Source: Legionella maioricensis
GTDB taxonomy: Bacteria > Pseudomonadota > Gammaproteobacteria > Legionellales > Legionellaceae
Direction of reading: 5' to 3'
Length of the DNA stretch: 64,000 nt
Assembly: GCF_023618015.1 (NCBI RefSeq)
Contig: NZ_JAJKBJ010000013.1
Location: 28,185-92,184, forward strand
Made by a program: the position numbers and the translations under genes. This document shows positions 17,065 through 26,604 of the stretch, one piece after another; the first letter of the stretch is position 1; every line of letters starts with the position of its first letter. The notes beneath the pieces are model-generated. The model saw nothing but the letters and a program-made list of their open reading frames with translations, had not been told where the DNA came from and ran no database searches.

Positions 17065-18816
17065 TTATTCCTTACTTTTATCTTCCAGTTTCCAGATAGC
17101 AACTACAGGTAATGTACTATCTAATAAATGGCTGCGGCAAAAATTTCTGCGTATTTTACCACTGGTGGTATGGGGCATTGCTTTCAGGGGAATGAACACT
17201 ATAGTATGCACTTCCAATTGATGAATTTGATAAATAAGCTCAAAAATGGAGTTGAATAATTCTTCTTGCGTGTCCTTGTCCATAAACCTGTCTTTTACTT
17301 CGCACATTACCGTGAGCTTGTATTCATGATCCACTTGCATCACAAAAGCGGCGCATTTACCCAGACGATGATGAAGTGGTGAATGAAGTACACTGTATTC
17401 AATGTCTTGAGGATAATGATTTTTCCCGTAGAGAATAATTAAATCTTTGATACGGCCTGTAACATAGAGTTCTCCTTCATGGATAAAGCCTAAGTCTCCG
17501 GTTCTTAAATATAAAAGGTTACTTTTATCCCCTTTGATTTTACCATTAAAAGCATGCTTTGTTTCTTTATCTTGTTGCCAGTATCCCTTGGGTACACTTT
17601 CACTACGCACCCAAATTTCACCTACCTGATCGCTATCACAAAGAGTATGTGAATCCGGATCAACAATCTTGATCGTTTGAATCATCTTGCCACTACTGAC
17701 CAGACTATGGCTGTCCGGGCTTTTTTCCTCAGCAAAATGAACCCGATGATCTTGATACTCATCTTTAGCCAGAGTAACCGTGCGATAAAGTGTTCCTGGG
17801 GTTCCGCCGCTAACAAGTAGCGTGGCTTCTGCCAAACCGTAACAGGGATAAAAGGCTTCTTGGCGAAATCCATAGTCTTTAAACGCTTGATAAAAATGCT
17901 CCAGAGTTTCTTTTCTAATCGGTTCCGCACCATTGAAAGCGACGAGCCAGGAGCTTAAATCCAAACCTTCTTTCTTTTCTTCTTTAATTCGTTTAACACA
18001 ATAATCATAAGCAAAATTCGGACTACCACTGATAGTGACTTTATATTGAGTAATATTTTTTAGCCAGGAAAGGGGATTTTGTAAAAATGAAAAAGGGGAC
18101 ATCATGATGACAGGAAGCCCAGCAAAGATAGGGGTCAAAATGCACCCGATTAGTCCCATATCATGGTGCGGTGGTAGCCAACTGAATATAACTGTTTCTT
18201 CATTCATGGAAAAAGAGGTATAAATTTTATGCAGATTATCCAGTAAATTATGGTGACCGATCATTACCCCTTTAGGGTGCATGGTTGAGCCAGAAGTATA
18301 TTGAAGAAAAGCAATTTCAGTTCCAGAAATAGCGACTGGATGCCAGGCGTTACGGCTTGATAATTCAATTGCATCAATAGCGACGCAAGGAATTTGAGCA
18401 AAAGTAGGGGGGAATGTTTGTTCCTGATCAGCAAATTTAGTCAGATGATCCGCCGTCATAAAGACTAATTTAGGCCGAGAGTTCTCAATAATTCTCTGCG
18501 CTTTATCTAATAGTTTTCCCTGAGCGGGCGGGTAGATGGGAACGGCAATGCATCCAGCATAAAAACAGCCTATGAGTGCTTGAACTAACGGCAAACCCGG
18601 TGAGAATAATAACAGTACTCTTTCTCCTGGATTGACTCCCTGGGCTTGAATGGTCGCTGCTATTGCTCTTGCATGATGATCCAATGTCTCATAAGTCATG
18701 CGTTCTTCTAAATCTCTGTTTAGAAAAATACAACTAATTTTTTCAGGGGTTTGGTACGCCCTGAGTCTTACTACATCGACTAAGGACGAACATTGTTGTA
18801 TTTCTTTTTGTATCAT
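17065..18816 (-). CDS. Fatty acyl-AMP ligase (FAAL)
   Basis: An adenylating enzyme of 583 aa with YTSGSTMHPKG (about 173-183), the FSWLPPHHDMGLIG segment and GRIKDLIILYGKNHYPQDIE near the C-terminal hinge, all typical of FAALs rather than CoA ligases. FAALs make fatty acyl-AMP and hand it to an acyl carrier protein instead of CoA. A FAAL of L. pneumophila has been studied structurally, and this may be its counterpart. The stop codon directly touches the start of the second ligase, and the KAS III gene lies 20 bases upstream. In this operon it most likely provides the fatty acyl starter. Confidence 0.92.
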   Translation of the reverse strand: MIQKEIQQCSSLVDVVRLRAYQTPEKISCIFLNRDLEERMTYETLDHHARAIAATIQAQGVNPGERVLLLFSPGLPLVQALIGCFYAGCIAVPIYPPAQGKLLDKAQRIIENSRPKLVFMTADHLTKFADQEQTFPPTFAQIPCVAIDAIELSSRNAWHPVAISGTEIAFLQYTSGSTMHPKGVMIGHHNLLDNLHKIYTSFSMNEETVIFSWLPPHHDMGLIGCILTPIFAGLPVIMMSPFSFLQNPLSWLKNITQYKVTISGSPNFAYDYCVKRIKEEKKEGLDLSSWLVAFNGAEPIRKETLEHFYQAFKDYGFRQEAFYPCYGLAEATLLVSGGTPGTLYRTVTLAKDEYQDHRVHFAEEKSPDSHSLVSSGKMIQTIKIVDPDSHTLCDSDQVGEIWVRSESVPKGYWQQDKETKHAFNGKIKGDKSNLLYLRTGDLGFIHEGELYVTGRIKDLIILYGKNHYPQDIEYSVLHSPLHHRLGKCAAFVMQVDHEYKLTVMCEVKDRFMDKDTQEELFNSIFELIYQIHQLEVHTIVFIPLKAMPHTTSGKIRRNFCRSHLLDSTLPVVAIWKLEDKSKE

Positions 18817-18836
18817 AAACTCCTCTAAATTTAGTT

Positions 18837-19886
18837 TTATGCTTTGTGATAGTGCAGTACCTGAGCTGCATAAGACAGGCCACCGCCCACGCTCATTAAG
18901 AGAATTTTTCCAGGTCTATCAAAAATTTGCTCCTCCACTGCTCTTGCCAAAGTATACACAATGGAGGCTCCGCCTATGTTTCCTATGTTATCAGCATCCC
19001 AGATTATTGTTTTATTGGTGAGTTGATTCTCATCCAGTACCTGATCTATCAATTTGCGATTTACTTGATGGGCAATAACCCAGGTTATTGCCTTTTTATC
19101 TTCTGCACTTGGTAATAAATGTTGGAGCATTTCTGTGTATCTGGAATAAGCTAATTCTTTTAATAAGGTTTCATCACCGATTAAATGATAGCCTACGGTT
19201 TCCATTTGTTGTTGTGTGGGAGGAAACACACCTCTGGTGGTGTATGCATCCACATATTGACCGTCTGTGGAAAAAAAAGTTTTTTCAACGGTGAAAGAGC
19301 CGGTGGTGCTTTTTTCCAAAAATAAAGTGGCGGCGCCATCAGCCAGTCCTATCCAGGTTTTTTCATTTTCAGGATCGATGACCTTGGATAGGGTTTCTGC
19401 ACAGCTTAAAAGGACATTTTTATAGCCCAAAGCCATTAATGCATAGGCGAGATGTAATGTGGATAAAGAAGTAGAGCAGCCTGTTTTTAAATCATAGGCG
19501 GGTGCATTCAAACCCAGTTCTCCCAGCACTGCAGCTGCCTGAGAACCAGTAAATCGTTTATTTGTTGTGGAGCCTAACAGATAGGCATCGATGGTTTGGG
19601 GTTTATAGGTTGCCAATAATTTCTTTACACAGCGAATTGCTAAAGATTCAGCAGTTAATTCACGGGATGCATCTAAAGATTCCCAAGGTTTATGGCACCA
19701 ATAGCGTTGATGAAATCCGAAGTCTTCGCCTATTTTTTCAGCAAATTTTTCAAGAAACGCTTGTGTTCTATCTGCCATTCTTGGAAAATTTTGCAAAATT
19801 TCCAGATTAGTAATCGGTTCTGATTCAGGGAGTACTCTGGAGGCTGCAGAAATTTCAAAGCGTATATTGGGTTGTAGAATTTCCAT
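18837..19886 (-). CDS. KAS III-like condensing enzyme, second copy
   Basis: First gene of the six-gene minus operon, 349 aa, with the condensing-enzyme triad C137 (LKTGCSTSLS), H273 (VIAHQVNR) and N303 (GNIGGAS). It differs clearly from the KAS III at the other end of the operon, so the two probably act on different substrates or have different tasks. Variant KAS III proteins can also move an acyl group to an alcohol or amine. The ATG is preceded by AGGTGA. The 168-base space to the divergent carboxyltransferase gene must hold both promoters. Confidence 0.87.
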   Translation of the reverse strand: MEILQPNIRFEISAASRVLPESEPITNLEILQNFPRMADRTQAFLEKFAEKIGEDFGFHQRYWCHKPWESLDASRELTAESLAIRCVKKLLATYKPQTIDAYLLGSTTNKRFTGSQAAAVLGELGLNAPAYDLKTGCSTSLSTLHLAYALMALGYKNVLLSCAETLSKVIDPENEKTWIGLADGAATLFLEKSTTGSFTVEKTFFSTDGQYVDAYTTRGVFPPTQQQMETVGYHLIGDETLLKELAYSRYTEMLQHLLPSAEDKKAITWVIAHQVNRKLIDQVLDENQLTNKTIIWDADNIGNIGGASIVYTLARAVEEQIFDRPGKILLMSVGGGLSYAAQVLHYHKA

Positions 19887-20054
19887 AAAGTCACCTGGAT
19901 TTATTCAGCGAAATTGTCAGTCGAAGTTACACTCCTTTCTGGGAGTAGAACAAGTATTTTTTATTATTTTAATACAAAATGACTTAAATTTATTATGTTA
20001 CTATAGTCTATATTTTAATTAATTACTCAATCTATGAGTTTTTAGGGAGTGGTG
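19887..20054. promoter_or_regulatory. Divergent promoter region of the biosynthetic cluster
   Basis: This AT-rich space separates the two oppositely directed operons. Near 19990-20030 it holds several -10-like boxes (tactatagt, tatatttta). A small inverted repeat, actcctttctgggagt, lies at about 19930-19946 on the side of the minus operon. A shared regulator is plausible, but no known operator was recognised. Confidence 0.4.
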
Positions 20055-21467
20055 ATGTCTTTACAGCCTACCGATAAAACCACGATGAAGTGGATAGAAA
20101 CTCTTATCGATGAGCACAGCTTTCTTCCTTTTAGTCCTGATTATATTGTGAATAATCAACACCATTCTGTTGGTTCCGAGGTGATTACCGGTTTAGCCAA
20201 GGTGAACCAAAAACCTGTTGCTGTATACGCACACAATCCTTCAGTCAACCGCGGCTATGTGACCCGGGAAGGGGCTATAAAAATTATTCGTTTAATGGAT
20301 AAAGCCAGAGACTTACGTATTCCAATCATTGCGTTTTTAGCTTCTCCTGGAATCTCCCTGGATTTATTAAGTGGCGATGAATACACCCAAATTATCAGTC
20401 GTAATATCAATTTATCAGGAATAGTTCCCCAATTAGCGGTAATTACTGCACCCACTCTTGGTGCACCCGCTTATTCCGCTGTGTTAATGGACATGTTATT
20501 TTTTAATAAACATCGCAGTTATCTGATGGTTACCAGTCCTATGGTGGTGCAGCAAGCTATAGGTGAAAAAGTCACCATGAGTGAATTAGGTGGAGCTGCT
20601 GTTCATGCTACAACAACAGGAATTGCTGATTTTGTTGATGACAGTACAACCGCACAAATACATCACGTTAAAACCATATTAGGCTTCTTGCCTTCCCATA
20701 CCGACGAACGTCCCCCGAAATACGCGGTGCATGAACCGCTATACCCCATGCCAAACATCCCTGCCAATCCCCGCTTGCCATTTAACATGTTGGAATTGAT
20801 TAATGCCGTTGTTGATAATTCTACAGTTTTGCAATATAAACGCTCGTTTGGGCAGGCCATGATTTGTGCCTTTGCCCATATCAATGGCTATGCAGTTGGT
20901 TTAGTCGCTAATCAAAGTATTCGCATTAGCGGGGCAATTGATTCGGATGCCGCTCAGAAAACATCTAAATTTATCCGCATTTGTGATGCTTACTCTATTC
21001 CGATTCTCACCTTAATTGACGTCCCAGGTTTTATGCCAGGGAAACGGGAGGAGCAAAAAGGATTATTACAGCATGGGGCGAGATTATGTGTGGCCATGCA
21101 GACCCGCGTGCCAAGATTAAGTGTCGTCGTGCGAAAATGCTATGGCGCAGCCGCTTTTTTATTAATGCAAACCAAATCCCAACATGGGGATTTGGTTTTA
21201 GCTTTGGAAACGGCAAGCCTGGGAGTAATGGGTAAAGAGACAAGCAAAAAAGTTCAAACCCATGACGGACAAATTTCCGACAAACAAAAGCCACAAGATC
21301 AAGTTGCTGAAGGGCAGATTGAGGAGTCATTAGCTGAAGCCTATTCTTTAGGATTGATTGATGAAATCATTAAGCCCACGCAAATGCGTAACCGCTTGGC
21401 GCAACATTTAGAGTTTTTATATCGAAAAATGGAGCACTTGCCACCCGCCAGCCATTCAATAGTATAA
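20055..21467 (+). CDS. Acyl-CoA carboxyltransferase (PccB/AccAD-like)
   Basis: A protein of 470 aa with two crotonase-fold halves, as in the fused carboxyltransferase of propionyl-CoA carboxylase and in biotin-dependent decarboxylases. Visible elements include the first-half GVIVNNQ-less entry domain, an ALVANQS-like AVGLVANQS segment opening the second half, DVPGFMPG, and YGAAAFLLM. The usual role is moving CO2 from carboxybiotin to an acyl-CoA. No biotin carboxylase or biotin carrier is encoded in the window, so it either borrows subunits from elsewhere or acts as a decarboxylase. The ATG at 20055 has AGGGAG five bases before it. It leads the plus operon, eight bases from the acyl-CoA dehydrogenase. 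Confidence 0.85.
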   Translation: MSLQPTDKTTMKWIETLIDEHSFLPFSPDYIVNNQHHSVGSEVITGLAKVNQKPVAVYAHNPSVNRGYVTREGAIKIIRLMDKARDLRIPIIAFLASPGISLDLLSGDEYTQIISRNINLSGIVPQLAVITAPTLGAPAYSAVLMDMLFFNKHRSYLMVTSPMVVQQAIGEKVTMSELGGAAVHATTTGIADFVDDSTTAQIHHVKTILGFLPSHTDERPPKYAVHEPLYPMPNIPANPRLPFNMLELINAVVDNSTVLQYKRSFGQAMICAFAHINGYAVGLVANQSIRISGAIDSDAAQKTSKFIRICDAYSIPILTLIDVPGFMPGKREEQKGLLQHGARLCVAMQTRVPRLSVVVRKCYGAAAFLLMQTKSQHGDLVLALETASLGVMGKETSKKVQTHDGQISDKQKPQDQVAEGQIEESLAEAYSLGLIDEIIKPTQMRNRLAQHLEFLYRKMEHLPPASHSIV

Positions 21468-21475
21468 GGAAAAAA

Positions 21476-23167
21476 ATGCCCTCACTTGATGATTTACTTT
21501 TACTTACCGGGTCATTTGAAGCTTATTTGGGTAATCCTGCAAAACAAAATACTCCGGTGAATTTCCAGGAAAGTTTAATTGACGATGAGCAAGAGTCATT
21601 GCCTTGGTCGCAGTTAAAATACATTCAGCAATGGGGTTATATGGATTATTTAATCCCTGTTCACGCTGGAGGAAAACTTAGCTCACTGGTTAATATTCAT
21701 TTTTTGACTAAATCAATAGCGCGACGCGATATTACTACGGCTATAGCTATAGGACTTGCTTTCTTTGCGGCTCTTCCTGTCTGGATAGCGGGAACCGTGG
21801 AACAAAAAGAGCAGTTAGGCAAGCGTTTGCGTCAAGGTGAGATTGGTGCTCTTGCATTAACAGAAGAAGAACATGGAACCGATTTAACCGCTAATGAAAT
21901 GGTTGCTATTCCTGTTGAAGACGGATGGGAGCTGACCGGACGAAAATGGTGTGTTAATTTTGCTACCCATGGCCAAACCACTTCTGTTCTTTGCCGTACT
22001 CATGAAAAAGGAGGACTGCTCGGTTTTTCCTTGTTTTTTATTGATAGGGCTTTGGCTGGCGATCATTATCAACCTATACCTAAACTACCCACTCATGGAG
22101 TAAGGGGGTTGGATATAAGCGGGTTTATTCTGAACAAGCTTCACGTGCCTAAAGAAGCGTTAATCGGTAAAGAACAAAGGGGGTTGGATATTACCTATAA
22201 AGTATTTCAAATTTCCCGAACGCTCTGTGCCTGCTTGTCTTTAGGAGGAGCTGATACTGCTTTACGTCTAGCACTGTCTTTTAGTTTGAAAAGACATTTG
22301 TACGGTAAAACAGCCTATGAAATTCCTGCCGTGAAACAGCGTCTTGGCGAGCTCTTTGTGCAACTGTTAATTGCTGATTGTACGTCTTTGGCAGTCATTC
22401 GAGCCTGTTCCGTGATGCCAGAGAAAATGAGCTTTTGGTCTGCGATTATTAAATTTCTCATTCCTAAAATTGCTGAAGACGTAGTAGAGCAATGCGCCAT
22501 CATTATAGGCGCAAGGGCTTATTTACGTACTACCGAATGGGCTACCCTGCAAAAAATCAGGAGAGATATTCAAGTAATTGGTTTATTTGATGGCAGCAGC
22601 CAGGTGAATTTGGCTCTTATTGCCGGGAATTTATTACCGCAAGCGAGCATGCGTGGAACAAAATCATCGCAAGATTTAAAAAAATTGGAGCAAATTTTTA
22701 ATATGAACCAGGATTGTCCTGATTTTGATGCAGAACAATTAAGACTATTTACTCATGAGGAAGATGATATTCTTGCCGGTTTGTCTGAGATTAATTCAGA
22801 GCCTATCGATCATTTGGTGGCGCTTATTCGAGAGGAAATGGTGAGATTGGATCAGCAGTTGGTGCATTTAAAAGAGCGGAAGCTATTCGATCCTCGTGGT
22901 CTTACTGCGTTTCGTCTGGCGGAGCGATACTGCTGGATTTTTGCTGCCAGTTGTTGCCTGCACATTTGGTTTTATAATCAAGATTCCCTTGGCGAAGAGT
23001 TAAAAAGCACCACGTGGCTCAATTTGGCTATCCAATTAATTCTTGATAAATTACATGTAAATCATCCCGTAGATGCTGCCATGCAAGAGATTATGGCAGA
23101 GCATTTGTGCACTTTTCATCAACAGAACAAATTGTTTTCGGTGATCCCAACAAAAATAGAGGGTTAA
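21476..23167 (+). CDS. Acyl-CoA dehydrogenase family flavoprotein
   Basis: A 563-aa flavoprotein of the acyl-CoA dehydrogenase superfamily. The middle domain shows ALALTEEEHGTDLTANEMVA (flavin and substrate binding) and GWELTGRKWCVNFATHG. The C-terminal helical domain has an R-x-x-YG-like RHLYGKTAYE and an FDGSSQVNLALIAG end, after which about 170 extra residues follow. Members introduce an alpha-beta double bond or catalyse related oxidations, on CoA or carrier-bound substrates. It is cotranscribed with the carboxyltransferase and GH3 genes and probably desaturates the local acyl intermediate. The usual catalytic Glu cannot be placed with certainty by eye. Confidence 0.87.
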   Translation: MPSLDDLLLLTGSFEAYLGNPAKQNTPVNFQESLIDDEQESLPWSQLKYIQQWGYMDYLIPVHAGGKLSSLVNIHFLTKSIARRDITTAIAIGLAFFAALPVWIAGTVEQKEQLGKRLRQGEIGALALTEEEHGTDLTANEMVAIPVEDGWELTGRKWCVNFATHGQTTSVLCRTHEKGGLLGFSLFFIDRALAGDHYQPIPKLPTHGVRGLDISGFILNKLHVPKEALIGKEQRGLDITYKVFQISRTLCACLSLGGADTALRLALSFSLKRHLYGKTAYEIPAVKQRLGELFVQLLIADCTSLAVIRACSVMPEKMSFWSAIIKFLIPKIAEDVVEQCAIIIGARAYLRTTEWATLQKIRRDIQVIGLFDGSSQVNLALIAGNLLPQASMRGTKSSQDLKKLEQIFNMNQDCPDFDAEQLRLFTHEEDDILAGLSEINSEPIDHLVALIREEMVRLDQQLVHLKERKLFDPRGLTAFRLAERYCWIFAASCCLHIWFYNQDSLGEELKSTTWLNLAIQLILDKLHVNHPVDAAMQEIMAEHLCTFHQQNKLFSVIPTKIEG

Positions 23168-23172
23168 TCATA

Positions 23173-24699
23173 ATGAATTGGAAGAGGTTATTAATCGCTG
23201 CAGTAACCCGTGGAAAATACAAGGCATTTCTTGATGATACCCGTTATCCGGAACTTGCCAAATTAAGTCTATGGACCGATGAAATTTTACCTTTATTAGA
23301 AAAATCTCCTTATTGGCAGCCCTTACTTCAAGATAAAAATACGATACTTCTGGATGATTTTGACATCACCACTTATGAGGATTATGAACAGGGATTGTTG
23401 GAGGCGCAAAACAGTCATATTCAGCCTTTTAATGGAGAGAAGATCATTTTTTGGTCCGAAACATCGGGTACGGCAGGAGTCAGAAAATTTTTTCCCATTA
23501 CTGCTTCTTTTCAGCTTCAGTTTCAACGGACCATGGCTCCTTATATTTACAATCTAACCCAACTTTTCTCCGGATTTTTTAAAGAGAAAATTTTATATTT
23601 GGTTGCGGTAGATGCTAATAAGACTACCCCTGCAGGGACTCCTTCGGGTTGGATTAGCAATTTTAATTATCGTAATTTACCGGCGTTTATTAAACGATTT
23701 TACGCCATGCCCGATGAAGTATTCGCCAATACGGAAGTTTATACTCAATGGGCTCCTTTATATGCTTTAGCCACTGATTTAAGTGCATTATTCGCAGTGA
23801 CTCCTATGGTCATTGAGGCATTTTATGAACGGTGCTCCAATGAATTCTTGCATTATCTGCCTTATTTAACAGGGGAGCAGTCAATACCTTCTGAGCTTCC
23901 GCCAGTTAAAATGACCAGGAAGCGTCGACGCTATTTGCAAGGATTAGCTAAAAACTCCAAGCCTGCTTTTAAAGAATTATGGCCCTCATTACAGGTAGCT
24001 GGCTGTTGGACTTCCGGACTTTGCGAATATCCTGCTCAGCAATTACAAAAACAGATGGGGGCAGATATTAGTTTGGTCGATGGAACTTATTCGGCAACAG
24101 AAGGTTGGCTTACCGTTCCATTGGATACCGGAAAGGGTGGCATTCTTCATCCTGGTGCTCATATTTTTGAATTCATTGAGGAGGGGCAAGCAATTGATAA
24201 AGACAACCTGTTGCAATGTTGGGAGTTGGAAGTCGGTAAACGTTATGAGGTTTTTTTGACTACGGCCATGGGATTTGTTCGTTACCGACTTAAAGACATA
24301 GTGGAATGTACCGGATTTCTAAATAAGGCTCCAAAACTGGTTTTTTGTTACAAAACGCAATTATTAAAATTAGAAAGTTGCGCTATTACAGGCCAGGAAC
24401 TGCAGGCGATGTTAAAGGCAGTGCACTTTAATATGGAGCCTTACTGGTATTTTGCCAGAAATAGTTTAGGAAATATGATTGTTTTAGTGACTGACAATAC
24501 GGTTGAAATACCTGATTCTATGCTGCCCCAAATGCATGAGCAATTGATCCAAATCAGTCCCACGTATGCTCATAGCGTTGACACTGGAGAGGTCCTGCCC
24601 ATAGTCTTATTACAGGTTCCTAAGGACACTTTATTAGCTGACAGTCATGCGCAAACCAAACCTAAATTGATTTCGCAGCAAGTTATTAGTGAGCGATAA
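23173..24699 (+). CDS. GH3-family acyl-acid amido synthetase-like protein
   Basis: A 508-aa member of the GH3 (auxin-responsive) family, an adenylate-forming group known from plants where it joins jasmonate, auxin or benzoates to amino acids. Family features are SETSGTAGVRKFFP (P-loop-like ATP motif near residue 98), SLVDGTYSATEGWL and the GFVRYRLKDIVECTGF segment near the C-terminus. Bacterial GH3 proteins are found in lipid and siderophore-like clusters. The ATG at 23173 follows AGAGGG. As third gene of the plus operon it could conjugate the finished acid to an amine. The acceptor is unknown. Confidence 0.9.
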   Translation: MNWKRLLIAAVTRGKYKAFLDDTRYPELAKLSLWTDEILPLLEKSPYWQPLLQDKNTILLDDFDITTYEDYEQGLLEAQNSHIQPFNGEKIIFWSETSGTAGVRKFFPITASFQLQFQRTMAPYIYNLTQLFSGFFKEKILYLVAVDANKTTPAGTPSGWISNFNYRNLPAFIKRFYAMPDEVFANTEVYTQWAPLYALATDLSALFAVTPMVIEAFYERCSNEFLHYLPYLTGEQSIPSELPPVKMTRKRRRYLQGLAKNSKPAFKELWPSLQVAGCWTSGLCEYPAQQLQKQMGADISLVDGTYSATEGWLTVPLDTGKGGILHPGAHIFEFIEEGQAIDKDNLLQCWELEVGKRYEVFLTTAMGFVRYRLKDIVECTGFLNKAPKLVFCYKTQLLKLESCAITGQELQAMLKAVHFNMEPYWYFARNSLGNMIVLVTDNTVEIPDSMLPQMHEQLIQISPTYAHSVDTGEVLPIVLLQVPKDTLLADSHAQTKPKLISQQVISER

Positions 24700-25103
24700 A
24701 ACATCTAAGCTCTCTCTATTTCTTTTTTAATGATATCTATCTGGTACCCAAAAAAGCGCACTTGTCCGTGTCTTTAAATCCCTGAAAATTCTTTTCCAAA
24801 CATGGCCAACAGCAAGCCAATTAGTAGATAAAATACACCATCTCTTATAAAAAATTAAAACTAAAAGATTAAGCGGCCCTCCAGAATTATGGGTAAATAT
24901 ACCCATTTACAGCTAAGGTCATTTAACACACAATGATTGATAATTGAACGCATTGTGTCAATTTTATTTTGTGAGAATTGATTTAAGTTTGGAACACCGC
25001 TTAGTTCAATTGAAAGTGCAGAATGCTTCGTTCAAGACTCCAGAACTTAGGGGGAGCCCATTAGAACGTAGATTGCTAAAACTTAACGATAAGAGAGAAT
25101 AGT
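24700..25103. other. Intergenic region before the LRR gene
   Basis: No coding frame or RNA gene was recognised in these 400 bases. They contain a perfect-looking palindrome, atgggtaaatatacccat, at 24889-24906, and an inverted pair acacaatg (24928-24935) / cattgtgt (24951-24958), either of which could be an operator for the downstream gene. Confidence 0.4.
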
Positions 25104-26435
25104 ATGAGATTGAGTGACGATGGTAAAACTCTAGAGTGGGTCGCTCCAAGCGACATTAAAGAGGATGGTTCTTTTGAAATCCCGGCTGGGGTTACCTCTA
25201 TTGGTAAATCTGCTTTTGAATGGGATCGTAAATTAAAAACCATTACCATTCCTGAAGGGGTTACCTCTATTGATGAATCGGCTTTTCACGGTTGTAGTGG
25301 ATTGCAAACCATTACTCTTCCTAAAGGGCTCACCTCTATTGGTAAATCAGCCTTTCTCTGTTGTAGTGGATTGCAAACCATTACTCTTCCTAAAGGGCTC
25401 ACCTCTATTGGTGAATTTGCTTTTCACGGTTGTAGCGGATTGCAAACCATTACCCTTCCTAAAGGGCTCACCTCTATTGGTGAATCGGCTTTTAGCAGTT
25501 GTAGCGGATTGCAAACCATTACCATTCCTGACGGGGTCACCTCTATTGGTGAATTGGCTTTTGACGGTTGTAGCGGATTGCAAACCATTACCCTCCCTAA
25601 AGGGATCACCTCTATTGGTGAAAGGGTCTTTTACAATTGTAGCGGATTGCAAACGATTACCATTCCTGACGGGGTGACCTCTATTGGTGAATGGGCCTTT
25701 TACAATTGTAGCGGATTGCAAACCATTACCATTCCTGACGGGGTGACCTCTATTGGTGAATGGGCCTTTAACGGTTGTAGCGGATTGGAAACCATCACCC
25801 TTCCTGAAGGGATCGTCTCTATGGGTTATACAGCATTTTTTGATTGCACCAACGTGAAGAAGATCTTGATTGCTGGCAAGGATAATGCCTCCATACAGCG
25901 GATTACTGATTTATTACGCGATGAACTAAAAGACAAAGTTATTTCAAAAGAGGTGGCGGACGCTATTTTTCAAATGCGCAACACTCAACTTTCCAGAGTA
26001 GCTGTAATGCCAGAAATAAATCCGCTATACCGCTATTTTCACCATCATACACCGTATATTTCTAAGGTGACAGTAAAGAATGAAGATGGAGAAAGCCTGG
26101 AAGAAGAATGCAGCAAGCTTCCAGACGATATTTTTCAGCATATGAACGGTTTTTTACTGAGCGAGAATCATTATTACCAGAAAGCAAAAAATCTCATGAA
26201 TCGGGTGAGCTGGCCTAAAGATAAAAATGAAATGCTAATCTATGAAAATGAGTTGAAAAATATAGCAGATACAGTCATAAAAAAAGCAAAAGAGGTTAAC
26301 AAACAAGCACCAACACAAAGCGAAAAGATAAATATTTCAAATACAAAGATGCTTTTTTGGGCAGAACCACATGGCTTTGAAGGTGAATCATTGCTCGATG
26401 AAAAGAGGGAAGACATGCAATATAGACCAATATAG
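25104..26435 (+). CDS. BspA-type leucine-rich-repeat protein, candidate effector
   Basis: A 443-aa protein with ten 23-residue repeats (about residues 24-253) of the LRR_5/BspA type, built around I-T-x-P-x-G-x-T-S-I-G-x-x-A-F and C-S-G-L-Q-T. Such repeats form curved protein-binding surfaces and also occur in eukaryotic parasites. In the DNA the repeat is a 69-base unit that is almost identical over copies 3-9, so the array is recent and may vary in number. The C-terminal 190 residues are unlike the repeats and end in a Lys/Glu-rich tail. It includes SKLPDDIFQHMNGFL, which is loosely F-box-like. There is no signal peptide, so a Dot/Icm cargo role is inferred rather than surface display. Confidence 0.8.
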   Translation: MRLSDDGKTLEWVAPSDIKEDGSFEIPAGVTSIGKSAFEWDRKLKTITIPEGVTSIDESAFHGCSGLQTITLPKGLTSIGKSAFLCCSGLQTITLPKGLTSIGEFAFHGCSGLQTITLPKGLTSIGESAFSSCSGLQTITIPDGVTSIGELAFDGCSGLQTITLPKGITSIGERVFYNCSGLQTITIPDGVTSIGEWAFYNCSGLQTITIPDGVTSIGEWAFNGCSGLETITLPEGIVSMGYTAFFDCTNVKKILIAGKDNASIQRITDLLRDELKDKVISKEVADAIFQMRNTQLSRVAVMPEINPLYRYFHHHTPYISKVTVKNEDGESLEEECSKLPDDIFQHMNGFLLSENHYYQKAKNLMNRVSWPKDKNEMLIYENELKNIADTVIKKAKEVNKQAPTQSEKINISNTKMLFWAEPHGFEGESLLDEKREDMQYRPI

Positions 26436-26604
26436 ATAAGGTTAATCTTTTTTGCCTCAAGCAGGGAATTCTCCAAAAAGCCAACACCAGGCATCAGAAC
26501 CGCAGAGCCCCATCAGGGCTTTGCTCATTAAGAGTAATTGGTGTGGAAGACTCCATCACAGCATGACACGTAAGTTACTAGTTGGGAGTTTGGCATTTTC
26601 CTGG

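Noticed and set aside
25270..25721. Repetitive antisense and alternate-frame ORFs in the LRR gene
   Set aside because: They are shadows of the 69-bp repeat: because 69 is a multiple of three, every frame stays open through the array. The BspA-type frame alone matches a known family.
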